Source: an uncultured Pseudomonadota bacterium (GTDB lineage Bacteria; Desulfobacterota_B; Binatia; UBA9968). From it: a stretch of 5,559 nucleotides of DNA. The notes under the pieces were generated by a model that did no database searches, was not told where the DNA came from, and worked only from the letters and a program-made list of their open reading frames with translations. The position numbers were made by a program, and so were the translations under genes. This document shows, one piece after another, positions 1 to 5,559 of the stretch. The stretch is from assembly GCA_946478635.1 (NCBI GenBank), contig CAMLCX010000352.1, forward strand, positions 1-5,559, in the 5' to 3' direction. The stretch's first letter is position 1; the number at the start of each line of letters is the position of its first letter.

Positions 1-56
1 CATTTTCGCAACTGCCAACTCACGTTGTGAATTTATTTGAGCTACTCAACCTTGTT

Positions 57-617
57 ATGGAACAAACGACCGGGTTTTATGCCCGCGCTCTACGAGTGAT
101 CGGCCAGGATCTCGCTGCATTTTTTCCGGAAAACCTGGCCATAGAGGCTAATGGCGAAAATTTTGTCGCCAACGGTCTTTGTGCAAAGAGCCGAATGCAT
201 GACCGAGGTACGTCCTCCTGGATGAGCGTAAAGAAACTTGTCGACAGGGTGAGCGACATCATTCGTGTTCCGAAGCACGAGCCTGATTTGGAATTCGTCC
301 CATTTACCCGAACCTATAGCGCCCATGACATCGACCGGTTGGACCATCAGAAAATCGATCACCGGGGCGATGAAGGCGGCATGCCCGACATCTATAGTCT
401 CGGCGAGAGACTGCGGACCATCGGGAAAGTCATCGACGCCCAGAACGGGCGCGCCGTTAAAATCTTCAAGGACCTGCATCAAATCATCTTTGAGTATCAG
501 GACGCCGAGGGCAAAGCGCGTAAGGAAGAACTCAGTAACACCGAATTGTATCAGCTGCAGCAGCGCTATGCCGCGGGACGCGGCGGCTCAAACGAACCAA
601 AGCCGAGCGAACGGTAA
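57..617 (+). CDS. Hypothetical protein, first member of a tandem paralogous pair (186 aa)
   Basis: I do not recognise this family and assign no function. The protein is soluble-looking, with no signal peptide and no membrane segment. Residues 8-24 form a likely amphipathic helix (YARALRVIGQDLAAFFP) followed by a short beta-like stretch to about 40. Residues 41-80 are a poorly conserved linker. Residues 85-178 form a block that aligns without gaps to the next gene, with the landmarks RTY (85-87), PDI, LGExLRTIG (115-123), IDA, GR, FEY (145-147) and QQ-Y--GR near the end. The ATG at 57 is chosen because it matches the start of the downstream paralog (MEQTTGFYAR against MEANQLSNYYAR). A GTG at 27 would add ten residues with no counterpart there. 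Neither start has a good ribosome binding site. Coding is supported by the paralogy; the role is unknown. Confidence 0.8.
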   Translation: MEQTTGFYARALRVIGQDLAAFFPENLAIEANGENFVANGLCAKSRMHDRGTSSWMSVKKLVDRVSDIIRVPKHEPDLEFVPFTRTYSAHDIDRLDHQKIDHRGDEGGMPDIYSLGERLRTIGKVIDAQNGRAVKIFKDLHQIIFEYQDAEGKARKEELSNTELYQLQQRYAAGRGGSNEPKPSER

Positions 618-646
618 CGAACCCGGTCGCGCTCCCGGATTTGGGA

Positions 647-675
647 GAGACAGCCCGGCGGTTTCGTAATACAAT
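647..675 (+). promoter_or_regulatory. Candidate sigma70-like promoter ahead of the second paralog
   Basis: A GAGACA hexamer at 647-652 (4 of 6 to TTGACA) is followed after 17 bases by TACAAT at 670-675 (5 of 6 to TATAAT). It lies in the 156-base gap between the paralogs. If used, it would give the second gene a leader of roughly 90 bases and allow expression separate from the first gene. Short motifs like this arise by chance, so this is only a candidate. Confidence 0.3.
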
Positions 676-759
676 GGCTCCACGCTCTGCGTGAACCCAT
701 GACCGAGCCAGCAGGTATTCTAGCATTCGATTGAGAGCAAGACGCTTAGTCCGTTTGTC

Positions 760-763
760 GGAG
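760..763 (+). promoter_or_regulatory. Ribosome binding site supporting the GTG start at 774
   Basis: GGAG lies ten bases before the GTG at 774, which is slightly long spacing. A second purine patch, AAGG, touches the start codon. No ATG is available near the N-terminus conserved with the upstream paralog, so this site favours the GTG as the true start. Confidence 0.45.
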
Positions 764-773
764 TTTTTTCAAG

Positions 774-1358
774 GTGGAAGCTAATCAGCTATCAAATTAT
801 TATGCGCGGGTATTGCGGGCGATCGGCCAGGACCTTGCCGACTTGTTTCCTCAACTAATTGAAATCGAGCAACAGGAGCGCAGCTTTGTCGTACACGTGC
901 GCTGCGATCGCAAGCGCTCGGAAAGCAAGGCGCCGCCCCAACCCGTCGAAACGCCAAAATCAGGATTGAGAAATATCATTCATAAACTCAACACGGTTCG
1001 CTTGGACAAACCGCCGGATAAACCTGAGATCGTAAGCGTCAACCGGACCTACAATCCGATCGACATCAGTCGTATCGACGAGGCCGGCCTGCACCGGCGC
1101 ATCCAACTGGGCAAGATCCCCGATATCCATAACCTCGGCGAAGTGCTGCGCACCATCGGCAGAATCATTGACGCCGAAGAAGGCCGGTTGGTCAGAATTT
1201 TTCGAGACCAGCGCCATGTCCTCTTCGAATATGTCAGCAGAGGCGGCGAAACAAAAAAAGTGGAAATGACCCGGGCGGAACTCGTCAAAGTGCAGCAGAG
1301 TTACTACCATGGACGCAGCGGTTCGACGAGCCTAGACCTGTGGAAAGGGAAAGAGTAA
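774..1358 (+). CDS. Hypothetical protein, second member of a tandem paralogous pair (194 aa)
   Basis: This is a paralog of the gene ending at 617 and belongs to the same unrecognised family. The N-terminal helix (residues 10-26, YARVLRAIGQDLADLFP) matches 13 of 17 positions. Residues 91-184 match 44 of 94 positions without a gap, including RTY (91-93), PDI, LGEVLRTIG (121-129), IDA, GR, IF-D, FEY (151-153) and QQ-Y--GR. The linker at 43-90 is unrelated in sequence, rich in Lys, Arg and Pro, and probably flexible. There is no signal peptide or membrane span, so a cytoplasmic protein is expected. It starts with GTG behind a GGAG site. The 47% identity argues for an old duplication kept by selection, not a fresh copy. 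It could be co-transcribed with the first gene or use the candidate promoter in the gap. Function unknown. Confidence 0.85.
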   Translation: MEANQLSNYYARVLRAIGQDLADLFPQLIEIEQQERSFVVHVRCDRKRSESKAPPQPVETPKSGLRNIIHKLNTVRLDKPPDKPEIVSVNRTYNPIDISRIDEAGLHRRIQLGKIPDIHNLGEVLRTIGRIIDAEEGRLVRIFRDQRHVLFEYVSRGGETKKVEMTRAELVKVQQSYYHGRSGSTSLDLWKGKE

Positions 1359-1444
1359 CGCCACAAGAAGCGTTTCTCACGTAGCGTCCGCAAACCGCAA
1401 CGTCTTCCGTTTACCCGGGGAATCTTTTCGTCTGCTAAAAAGAA
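1359..1444. other. Convergent intergenic gap
   Basis: These 86 bases separate the stop of the second paralog (+) from the stop of the permease gene (-), so both transcripts should end here. The only symmetric element is TCTTTT at 1423-1428 facing AAAAGA at 1438-1443, an AT-only stem with a nine-base loop. It has runs of A and T on both sides but is too weak to call a terminator with confidence. Confidence 0.4.
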
Positions 1445-2335
1445 CTACGGCAGCCTCAACTTCGGATCCAGAGCGTCGCGCAACGAATCTCCCAACACGT
1501 TAAAAGCGAAGACCGCAAGGCTGATCGCCAGTCCTGGGAAAAGAGCCATCCACGGCGCTCGCTCGGCGAACTCCACCGCCGCCCCGCGCAGCATCAGTCC
1601 CCACGCCGGAACCGGTTCCGCCACTCCAAGGCCGAGAAACGAAAGCGAAGCTTCGAGAAGAATCGCCTGTCCCAGGAATGCCGTCAGCATGATCAGATAA
1701 GGCGCCATGACGTTGGGCAGCATGTGGCGGAAGATAATCCGCGCGTGGCTCGCGCCCAGCGTGAGCGCGGATTCGATGAAGAGCATTTGACGCAGAGCGA
1801 GAGCGCTGCTGCGCACCACCAGGGCGGCGCGCGGAATCATCGGCACCGCGATGGCGAAGATCACGTTCCAGACTCCCGAGCCCATCACGGCAACGACGAC
1901 AAGGGCGAGCACGATGAGCGGAAAAGAAAGCAGAATATCCATCAAACGCTGCAAAAGCAGATCCACGCGGCCGCCGAAATAGGCGCAGTAAACACCGATC
2001 ACGGCGCCGATGCTGGTGCCGAGGATCGACGAAGAGAAGCCGATCCATAATGCCGTGCGTGAACCGTAAAGAAGTCGCGACAACACGTCGCGACCGAAAG
2101 AATCTGTGCCGAACCAGTGGCCCGCGCCCGGCGATTGAAACATGGCTCCATAGTCGGTCTGGAGCGGGTCATAGGGGGAGAGAGTTCGCGCCAGCAACGC
2201 GGCGACCGCCATCAAAATGACGATGACCGCGCCGATGGCGCCCAGAGGCCGCTCCGACGCGAAACTCCGGGCGGCGGCAATAAAGGATTGCATCGTGGAA
2301 CGCATTCTATTTCGGGTTGAACCGGCGATGCACAC
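1445..2335 (-). CDS. Peptide/nickel-type ABC importer, inner-membrane permease subunit (DppC/OppC family)
   Basis: This is the second transmembrane subunit of a Dpp/Opp-type importer. It pairs with the permease encoded just upstream to form the channel that takes substrate from the binding protein. The 296-residue length is normal. Residues 32-55 are the first membrane helix, ending in SPYDP. Residues 73-95 carry the signature HWFGTDSFGRDVLSRLLYG. The cytoplasmic EAA loop that docks the ATPase is at about 187-208 (ESALTLGASHARIIFRHMLP), followed by SLSFLGLG at 230-237 and NVLGDSLRDALDP at the C-terminus. All family landmarks are intact. The GTG start leaves seven bases after the upstream stop but has no clear ribosome site. 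ATGs at 2305 and 2293 would give shorter N-termini (286 or 282 residues) that also fit the family, so the start is uncertain. Substrate cannot be told from this subunit. Confidence 0.93.
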   Translation of the reverse strand: MCIAGSTRNRMRSTMQSFIAAARSFASERPLGAIGAVIVILMAVAALLARTLSPYDPLQTDYGAMFQSPGAGHWFGTDSFGRDVLSRLLYGSRTALWIGFSSSILGTSIGAVIGVYCAYFGGRVDLLLQRLMDILLSFPLIVLALVVVAVMGSGVWNVIFAIAVPMIPRAALVVRSSALALRQMLFIESALTLGASHARIIFRHMLPNVMAPYLIMLTAFLGQAILLEASLSFLGLGVAEPVPAWGLMLRGAAVEFAERAPWMALFPGLAISLAVFAFNVLGDSLRDALDPKLRLP

Positions 2336-2342
2336 AACCCGA

Positions 2343-3296
2343 TCACTGGTAACGAATGCGCGGGTCGAGCCAGGCGTACAGCAGATCGATCAGGAAATTC
2401 ATGAAGATAAATGCGAACGATACCAGCAGCACCAGTGCTTGGGTCATCGTGTAGTCGCGGTTTGTGATCGATTGGACGAACAGCATACCGATGCCGTTGA
2501 GATTGAACACCTGCTCCGTCACCACCAAACCGCCGATTAAAAATGCGAATTCCAAGCCAATCACCGTGACAATGGGCAGGAGTGCATTGCGCAACGCATG
2601 CCTGACGATCACCGTCGACTCCCAAAGCCCCTTCGCCCGCGCCGTGCGCACGTAATCCTCGCGCAGCACCTCCAGTACGGCCGAGCGGGTCATACGTGTC
2701 GCCATGGCTGAATAACGATAACCGACAGCCAGCGCCGGCCAGATGAGCTGCGCCAGGTTGGCGTGCGGGTCGGACCAGAATGAGGTGAAGATCAAAGGCG
2801 GCATCCATTTAAAGAAGATCAGGAAACCGAGAATGATCAAGATACCCAACCAGAAAGATGGCATCGCCAGCCCGCCGATGGAAAAAATGCGAACCAGATA
2901 ATCGACCCAGGTATCCTGCTTCACTGCAGCCAGCGTTCCCAGCGGAATCGCGAGGATGATCGCGACCAAGGTTGCCATTACGGCAAGTTGCAAACTCAGC
3001 TCAAGGCGAACCTTTATTTCTTCTGTGATCGGTCTCCCCGTCCACATCGAGTTGCCGAACTCGAAGCGAACGATACCGGTAATCCAGACGACGAACTGCT
3101 GCGCGAGCGGCTTATCCAGTCCCAACTGCGCGCGCTCGCGATCGAGTGCTTCCTTCGGCGCAAACGTGCCGGTGCCGGCGTACTTGAGCTCGACGATATC
3201 TCCCGGCGCGATGCGCAGCAAAAAAAACACCAGCGCCGCCACGCCCAGAAGCGTCGGGATCATCAGCAACAAGCGTTTGAGGATATACTGGCGCAT
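2343..3296 (-). CDS. Peptide/nickel-type ABC importer, inner-membrane permease subunit (DppB/OppB family)
   Basis: This is the first transmembrane subunit of the importer. The 317 residues show the usual DppB layout. A start helix at about 9-29 follows MRQYILKRLLLMIPTL, and the periplasmic motif APGD is at 30-33. LGLDKPLAQQF (58-68) and FGNSMWTGRPI (80-90) precede the core. Further helices lie at about 102-123, 134-162, 182-200, 240-262 and 286-309. The EAA loop for the ATPase is at about 214-241 (DYVRTARAKGLWES then ALRNALLP), and the C-terminus is AWLDPRIRYQ, a typical family ending. The gene starts 81 bases after the binding-protein gene and ends seven bases before the DppC-type gene, so it is co-transcribed. 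The ATG has no obvious ribosome site, and the hairpin just upstream may affect its translation or message stability. Confidence 0.95.
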   Translation of the reverse strand: MRQYILKRLLLMIPTLLGVAALVFFLLRIAPGDIVELKYAGTGTFAPKEALDRERAQLGLDKPLAQQFVVWITGIVRFEFGNSMWTGRPITEEIKVRLELSLQLAVMATLVAIILAIPLGTLAAVKQDTWVDYLVRIFSIGGLAMPSFWLGILIILGFLIFFKWMPPLIFTSFWSDPHANLAQLIWPALAVGYRYSAMATRMTRSAVLEVLREDYVRTARAKGLWESTVIVRHALRNALLPIVTVIGLEFAFLIGGLVVTEQVFNLNGIGMLFVQSITNRDYTMTQALVLLVSFAFIFMNFLIDLLYAWLDPRIRYQ

Positions 3297-3311
3297 TTTT
3301 CAACCAGGCCT

Positions 3312-3364
3312 GAGAATCGAAGTTCGAGGATGGAGGACGGCGCATTCCTCAATTCTCGATTCTC
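3312..3364 (-). repeat. Imperfect inverted repeat (hairpin) between binding-protein and permease genes
   Basis: The left arm at 3312-3330 and the right arm at 3346-3364 are 19 bases each. They begin with a perfect nine-base match (GAGAATCGA against TCGATTCTC) and close with a perfect five-base match (GAGGA against TCCTC), around a 15-base loop. In the leftward operon transcript two of the four non-identical pairs become G-U wobbles, leaving two mismatches. It sits 13 bases after the binding-protein stop and 15 bases before the permease start. Such hairpins in importer operons, for example the REP sequences between malE and malF in E. coli, stabilise the upstream message and favour excess binding protein. 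That role here is inferred. It has no U tract, so it is not a simple terminator. Confidence 0.6.
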
Positions 3365-3377
3365 TATCCGCCTTCAG

Positions 3378-4970
3378 TTATTGCGCCAACCACACGTCGC
3401 GCAAATCCTGATTGACGTAATGGCTCGGCCCAATCTTCCAGCCTTTGAGCCGGCTGCTATGCGGCACGATGCGCTGCCACCACAAGAGAGGGAACTGATA
3501 GGCTTGCTCGCCGATGGCGCGCTTTTCCATTTGCCGCAAAAGTGGCAAGCGGTCTTTCAGATCGAGCATGCGGCTTTGCCGCTCATAAAGCTCGTCAAGG
3601 GAAGGATCCTTGTAACGGGAGTAGTTCACCGGGCTCTTGTCGCTGCTCAAGTATTTAAGCAGATACAGATCGGGCTCGTCCATGAACTCGCAGTCGAAAT
3701 CGACACCGGCGTCGAAATTGCCTTGGCGCAGATCGTTGAAGTAAGGCCCGCCTTCCAGCGGCGTGTGGGTCACATTGAGGCCGATTTTACGCCATTGATC
3801 GACCAGAAAAACGCCGCTGACTTCATACGGCTCTTTGACGTTGCGGTTTTTCAGGACGAACGAAAATCCTTCCGCGACGCCGGCTTCCTTTAGCAAACGT
3901 TTGGCCTCGGCGCGCGCGGCCTCGATGTTTTTACCGAAGCCGGGAAGCTTGGCGAGTTCCGCTTGAGGCGTGGCGAACTCCGACCCCGGGCGAAAAACCC
4001 CGCCAATGTATTTCATAACGGAAATTTGCGCCAAGGCTTTGGAGGCTTCGTTGCGGTCGACGGCCAGGGTGAGAGCGCGCCGCACCCGCACATCGCTGAA
4101 CGGTTTCTTCTCGTTATTGAGCGTCACCAGAATAGTGCACGCCCAGGGGCTCTCCTGCACCACCGCCTTGTTGCCGAGGGTCTTGACGATATCGTCGCGG
4201 GCCGCGGGGTTGAAGCCGCGAAATTCGACAACCGCCTGGCCGCTGCGCACGGCCGCGACGCGCGGCGCGGTATCGCGAATAAATATCGCCCGAAAGCCGT
4301 CCAAATAAGGCCTGCCAGGCATGAAATAGTTGGGGTTTTTCTTGCCCACCCAGTGCGAACCCGCCACGTGTTCAGCAAATACGAAAGGCCCCGATCCCAT
4401 CACATTCTTCTCATACCAGCGCGGATCTTTCTTAAGACGCTCGGCGCTATAGATGAAGTTCCACGGCGAGGCAAGATTGGCTAAGAAAGACGCGGCGATA
4501 TGTTTGAGCTTGAAAACAACAGTGGCATCGTCCGGCGCTTCGACCTTGTCGACCATCGCGTACAAGGCCTTGCGCGCGCTGGCGACGCCTTCCTGTGGAA
4601 AAATAATCTTGTCATAGGTCGCCTTGACGTCCTGCGCCGTGAGCGGCGTGCCGTCGTGAAACTTGATGCCTTTGCGAATTTTTACCGTAAGCGTCAAGCC
4701 GTCCTTCGAAAACGACCACGACTCGGCAACGTCGCCGATGATCTTCGGATAATTTTGCGGATCGAAGCGCAGCAAGGTGCTGTAATGCGGCGCCACCGGG
4801 TGGAGCATGCCGAACGTGGTTTCACGGTGCCCGTCAAAGGACGGCGGAACCTCGCCGACGGCAAAAACGAGCTCGCCGCCGGGACGAGGCGCTTCGGCAG
4901 CGAAACCCGTTACGGGCACAAGCACCAAAGCTCCGAACACTACAAGCAATGTTCTTAGCGCAGTAAGCAT
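3378..4970 (-). CDS. ABC importer substrate-binding protein, extracellular solute-binding family 5 (peptide/nickel type)
   Basis: This periplasmic receptor captures the substrate and delivers it to the two permeases encoded downstream. The 530 residues are normal for SBP family 5 (PF00496). Residues 1-25 are a Sec signal peptide with a hydrophobic core (LLVVFGALVLVPV) and likely signal peptidase I cleavage near GFAA; there is no lipobox cysteine. Family landmarks are PGGELVFAV (30-38), LLRFDP (66-71), AESWSFSKDG then KFHDGTPLTAQDV (82-115), GSGPFVF (192-198), NPNYF (212-216), DVRVRRALTLAVDR (293-306) and NYSRYKDPSLDEL near 449-461. The ATG is firmly placed by a GGGAGG site six bases upstream. 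Substrate cannot be assigned: family members bind peptides, nickel chelates, sugars, opines and other compounds. As first gene of the operon it should be the most abundant product. Confidence 0.95.
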   Translation of the reverse strand: MLTALRTLLVVFGALVLVPVTGFAAEAPRPGGELVFAVGEVPPSFDGHRETTFGMLHPVAPHYSTLLRFDPQNYPKIIGDVAESWSFSKDGLTLTVKIRKGIKFHDGTPLTAQDVKATYDKIIFPQEGVASARKALYAMVDKVEAPDDATVVFKLKHIAASFLANLASPWNFIYSAERLKKDPRWYEKNVMGSGPFVFAEHVAGSHWVGKKNPNYFMPGRPYLDGFRAIFIRDTAPRVAAVRSGQAVVEFRGFNPAARDDIVKTLGNKAVVQESPWACTILVTLNNEKKPFSDVRVRRALTLAVDRNEASKALAQISVMKYIGGVFRPGSEFATPQAELAKLPGFGKNIEAARAEAKRLLKEAGVAEGFSFVLKNRNVKEPYEVSGVFLVDQWRKIGLNVTHTPLEGGPYFNDLRQGNFDAGVDFDCEFMDEPDLYLLKYLSSDKSPVNYSRYKDPSLDELYERQSRMLDLKDRLPLLRQMEKRAIGEQAYQFPLLWWQRIVPHSSRLKGWKIGPSHYVNQDLRDVWLAQ

Positions 4971-4976
4971 ACGTTT

Positions 4977-4982
4977 CCTCCC
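4977..4982 (-). promoter_or_regulatory. Strong ribosome binding site of the binding-protein gene
   Basis: On the minus strand GGGAGG is followed by six bases (AAACGT) and then the ATG at 4970. It is the best Shine-Dalgarno site in the window and fixes the start. It contrasts with the two permease genes, which have none that I can see, consistent with higher synthesis of the binding protein. Confidence 0.8.
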
Positions 4983-5019
4983 GAGAGTGTGCGGCGAGTG
5001 AGGTCCATCGCTGCGTGCG

Positions 5020-5049
5020 ACAATATGGGACTCCTGTCGACGATGTCAA
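5020..5049 (-). promoter_or_regulatory. Candidate sigma70-type promoter of the importer operon
   Basis: On the minus strand a perfect -35 hexamer TTGACA occupies 5049-5044. Two overlapping -10 candidates follow: CATATT at 5027-5022 (spacing 16, 4 of 6) and TATTGT at 5025-5020 (spacing 18, 4 of 6). Transcription would begin near 5013 and give a leader of about 40 bases up to the ribosome site. The spacer contains the palindrome GTCGAC (5036-5041), which is too short to name as an operator. Confidence 0.55.
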
Positions 5050-5379
5050 GAAAGTTGCTCTGTAAGGCGTTGCCCGATGCTTGACGCTAGCCTGCACTCT
5101 GCCCTACTCTTGACGCCAATCTTAATCAATAACCCGTGCTCGAGCGCGCCGATGAAGCGCTGTCTACGCGTAGTTGCGCTATGCCTCGTTGCAATCAGCT
5201 GCGCATCGAGCGTATTCATAACATCCTTTTGATGTTTGCCACATCGCTGGCGCTTCACCTCTTCAATCTTTTCGCGGCCTGGCATTTTCGCGCGAGTTAA
5301 GATTTAAAGTCATTTTGCGCAGATTCCAAAACCACTGCCGGCCGACGGATTTTCAGTCCCGATCAGAGCCTCGTTTCTG
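5050..5379. other. Region without a convincing complete gene
   Basis: These 330 bases separate the importer promoter from the gene at the right edge. I see no stable terminator or RNA gene. On the + strand there are overlapping tiny frames. One at 5152-5232 encodes 26 residues resembling a signal peptide (MKRCLRVVALCLVAISC, then a stop nine residues later). Another, open from GTG 5136 or ATG 5181 to a stop at 5298-5300, contains a hydrophobic segment (LLMFATSLALHLFNLFAAW). Neither has a ribosome site, and both may be remnants or chance. An eight-base direct repeat CTTGACGC lies at 5080-5087 and 5109-5116. Confidence 0.5.
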
Positions 5380-5559
5380 GTGTTTAAAACATTGCCGCTG
5401 CTCGGCGTGGCGACGAACAATGCCGCGCCGCGGCTGATTCTCTTTGACGAACGCATCGAGTTCCGTGTGGTCACCCGCCAACAGCGCCGATATGAAGATA
5501 TCGAAAGCGTCGATGCCCGGCAGACCTTCGGGACTCAAAATATCGTGCTTTTCTGGCGC
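5380..5559 (+). CDS. N-terminal part of a PH-like domain protein, running off the right edge
   Basis: From the GTG at 5380 the frame stays open for 60 codons to the last base of the window, with codon use rich in third-position G and C as expected for real coding. Residues 17-31 (PRLILFDERIEFRVV), 37-47 (RYEDIESVDAR) and 51-60 (GTQNIVLFWR) read as successive beta strands. The pattern, with its I-x-x-V motif and G-T-x-N-[IL]-V-L, is reminiscent of bacterial PH-like domains of the YdbS/YdbT kind; this is an impression from pattern only. The start is doubtful. There is no clear ribosome site, and the same frame is open back to 5308 with protein-like sequence (KPLPADGFSVPIRASFLV) but no ATG, GTG or TTG there. 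The true N-terminus may therefore be disrupted or start at a rare codon. It is divergent from the importer operon. Confidence 0.5.
   Translation, partial: MFKTLPLLGVATNNAAPRLILFDERIEFRVVTRQQRRYEDIESVDARQTFGTQNIVLFWR

Noticed and set aside
1..26. Possible minus-strand gene start (CAT at 1-3) leaving the window
   Set aside because: Only the start codon would lie in the window, and no evidence beyond it is available.
632..647. Five-base stem CTCCC/GGGAG just after the first paralog, as a terminator
   Set aside because: The stem is short and no T run follows it; the downstream sequence is GC-rich.
681..693. Small perfect hairpin CACGC-TCT-GCGTG in the gap between the paralogs
   Set aside because: Five pairs with no T tract, and it does not extend; this is expected by chance.
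2212..2808. Minus-strand open frame of 198 codons overlapping both permeases
   Set aside because: It lies in an alternative frame within two well-supported permease genes and shows no family pattern.
2988..3893. Long + strand open frame of 301 codons
   Set aside because: It runs antisense across the permease and binding-protein genes, which have clear family signatures on the other strand. Its composition is that of a shadow frame.
5046..5285. Minus-strand frame of 79 codons upstream of the importer
   Set aside because: It covers the -35 box at its end, has no ribosome site that I can see and shows no recognisable pattern; support is insufficient.
5353..5538. Minus-strand frame of 61 codons near the right edge
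   Set aside because: The opposite strand reads as a coherent beta-rich protein with better codon use. This frame looks like its shadow.

Overview
The window looks like a piece of a chromosome from an uncultured, moderately GC-rich Gram-negative-type bacterium. The grounds are a periplasmic binding protein with a Sec signal peptide, a classical peptide/nickel-type ABC importer, and a -35/-10-like promoter with a Shine-Dalgarno site. The binding-protein style is common in soil and sediment Proteobacteria-like lineages, but no marker gene fixes the taxon. I see no rRNA, tRNA, insertion sequence, CRISPR array or phage gene.

Left third (1-1358, + strand): two adjacent genes encode proteins of 186 and 194 residues that are clear paralogs of each other. 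They share about 47% identity over an ungapped 94-residue C-terminal block and a strongly conserved N-terminal helix. I do not recognise the family. Each protein also appears to carry the same helix-plus-beta-hairpin unit twice. This tandem pair is the most novel content of the window.

Middle (1445-4970, - strand): a three-gene operon reads leftward in the order substrate-binding protein, DppB-type permease, DppC-type permease. It has a good promoter and a strong ribosome binding site at its right end. A long imperfect hairpin lies between the binding-protein gene and the first permease gene. No ATPase (DppD/DppF-type) gene is present, so the importer must use ATPases encoded elsewhere. The operon converges on the paralog pair across only 86 bases.

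Right end (4971-5559): about 400 bases without a convincing complete gene hold the operon promoter and several overlapping tiny hydrophobic reading frames. They are followed by the start of a + strand gene that runs off the window and resembles a bacterial PH-like domain.
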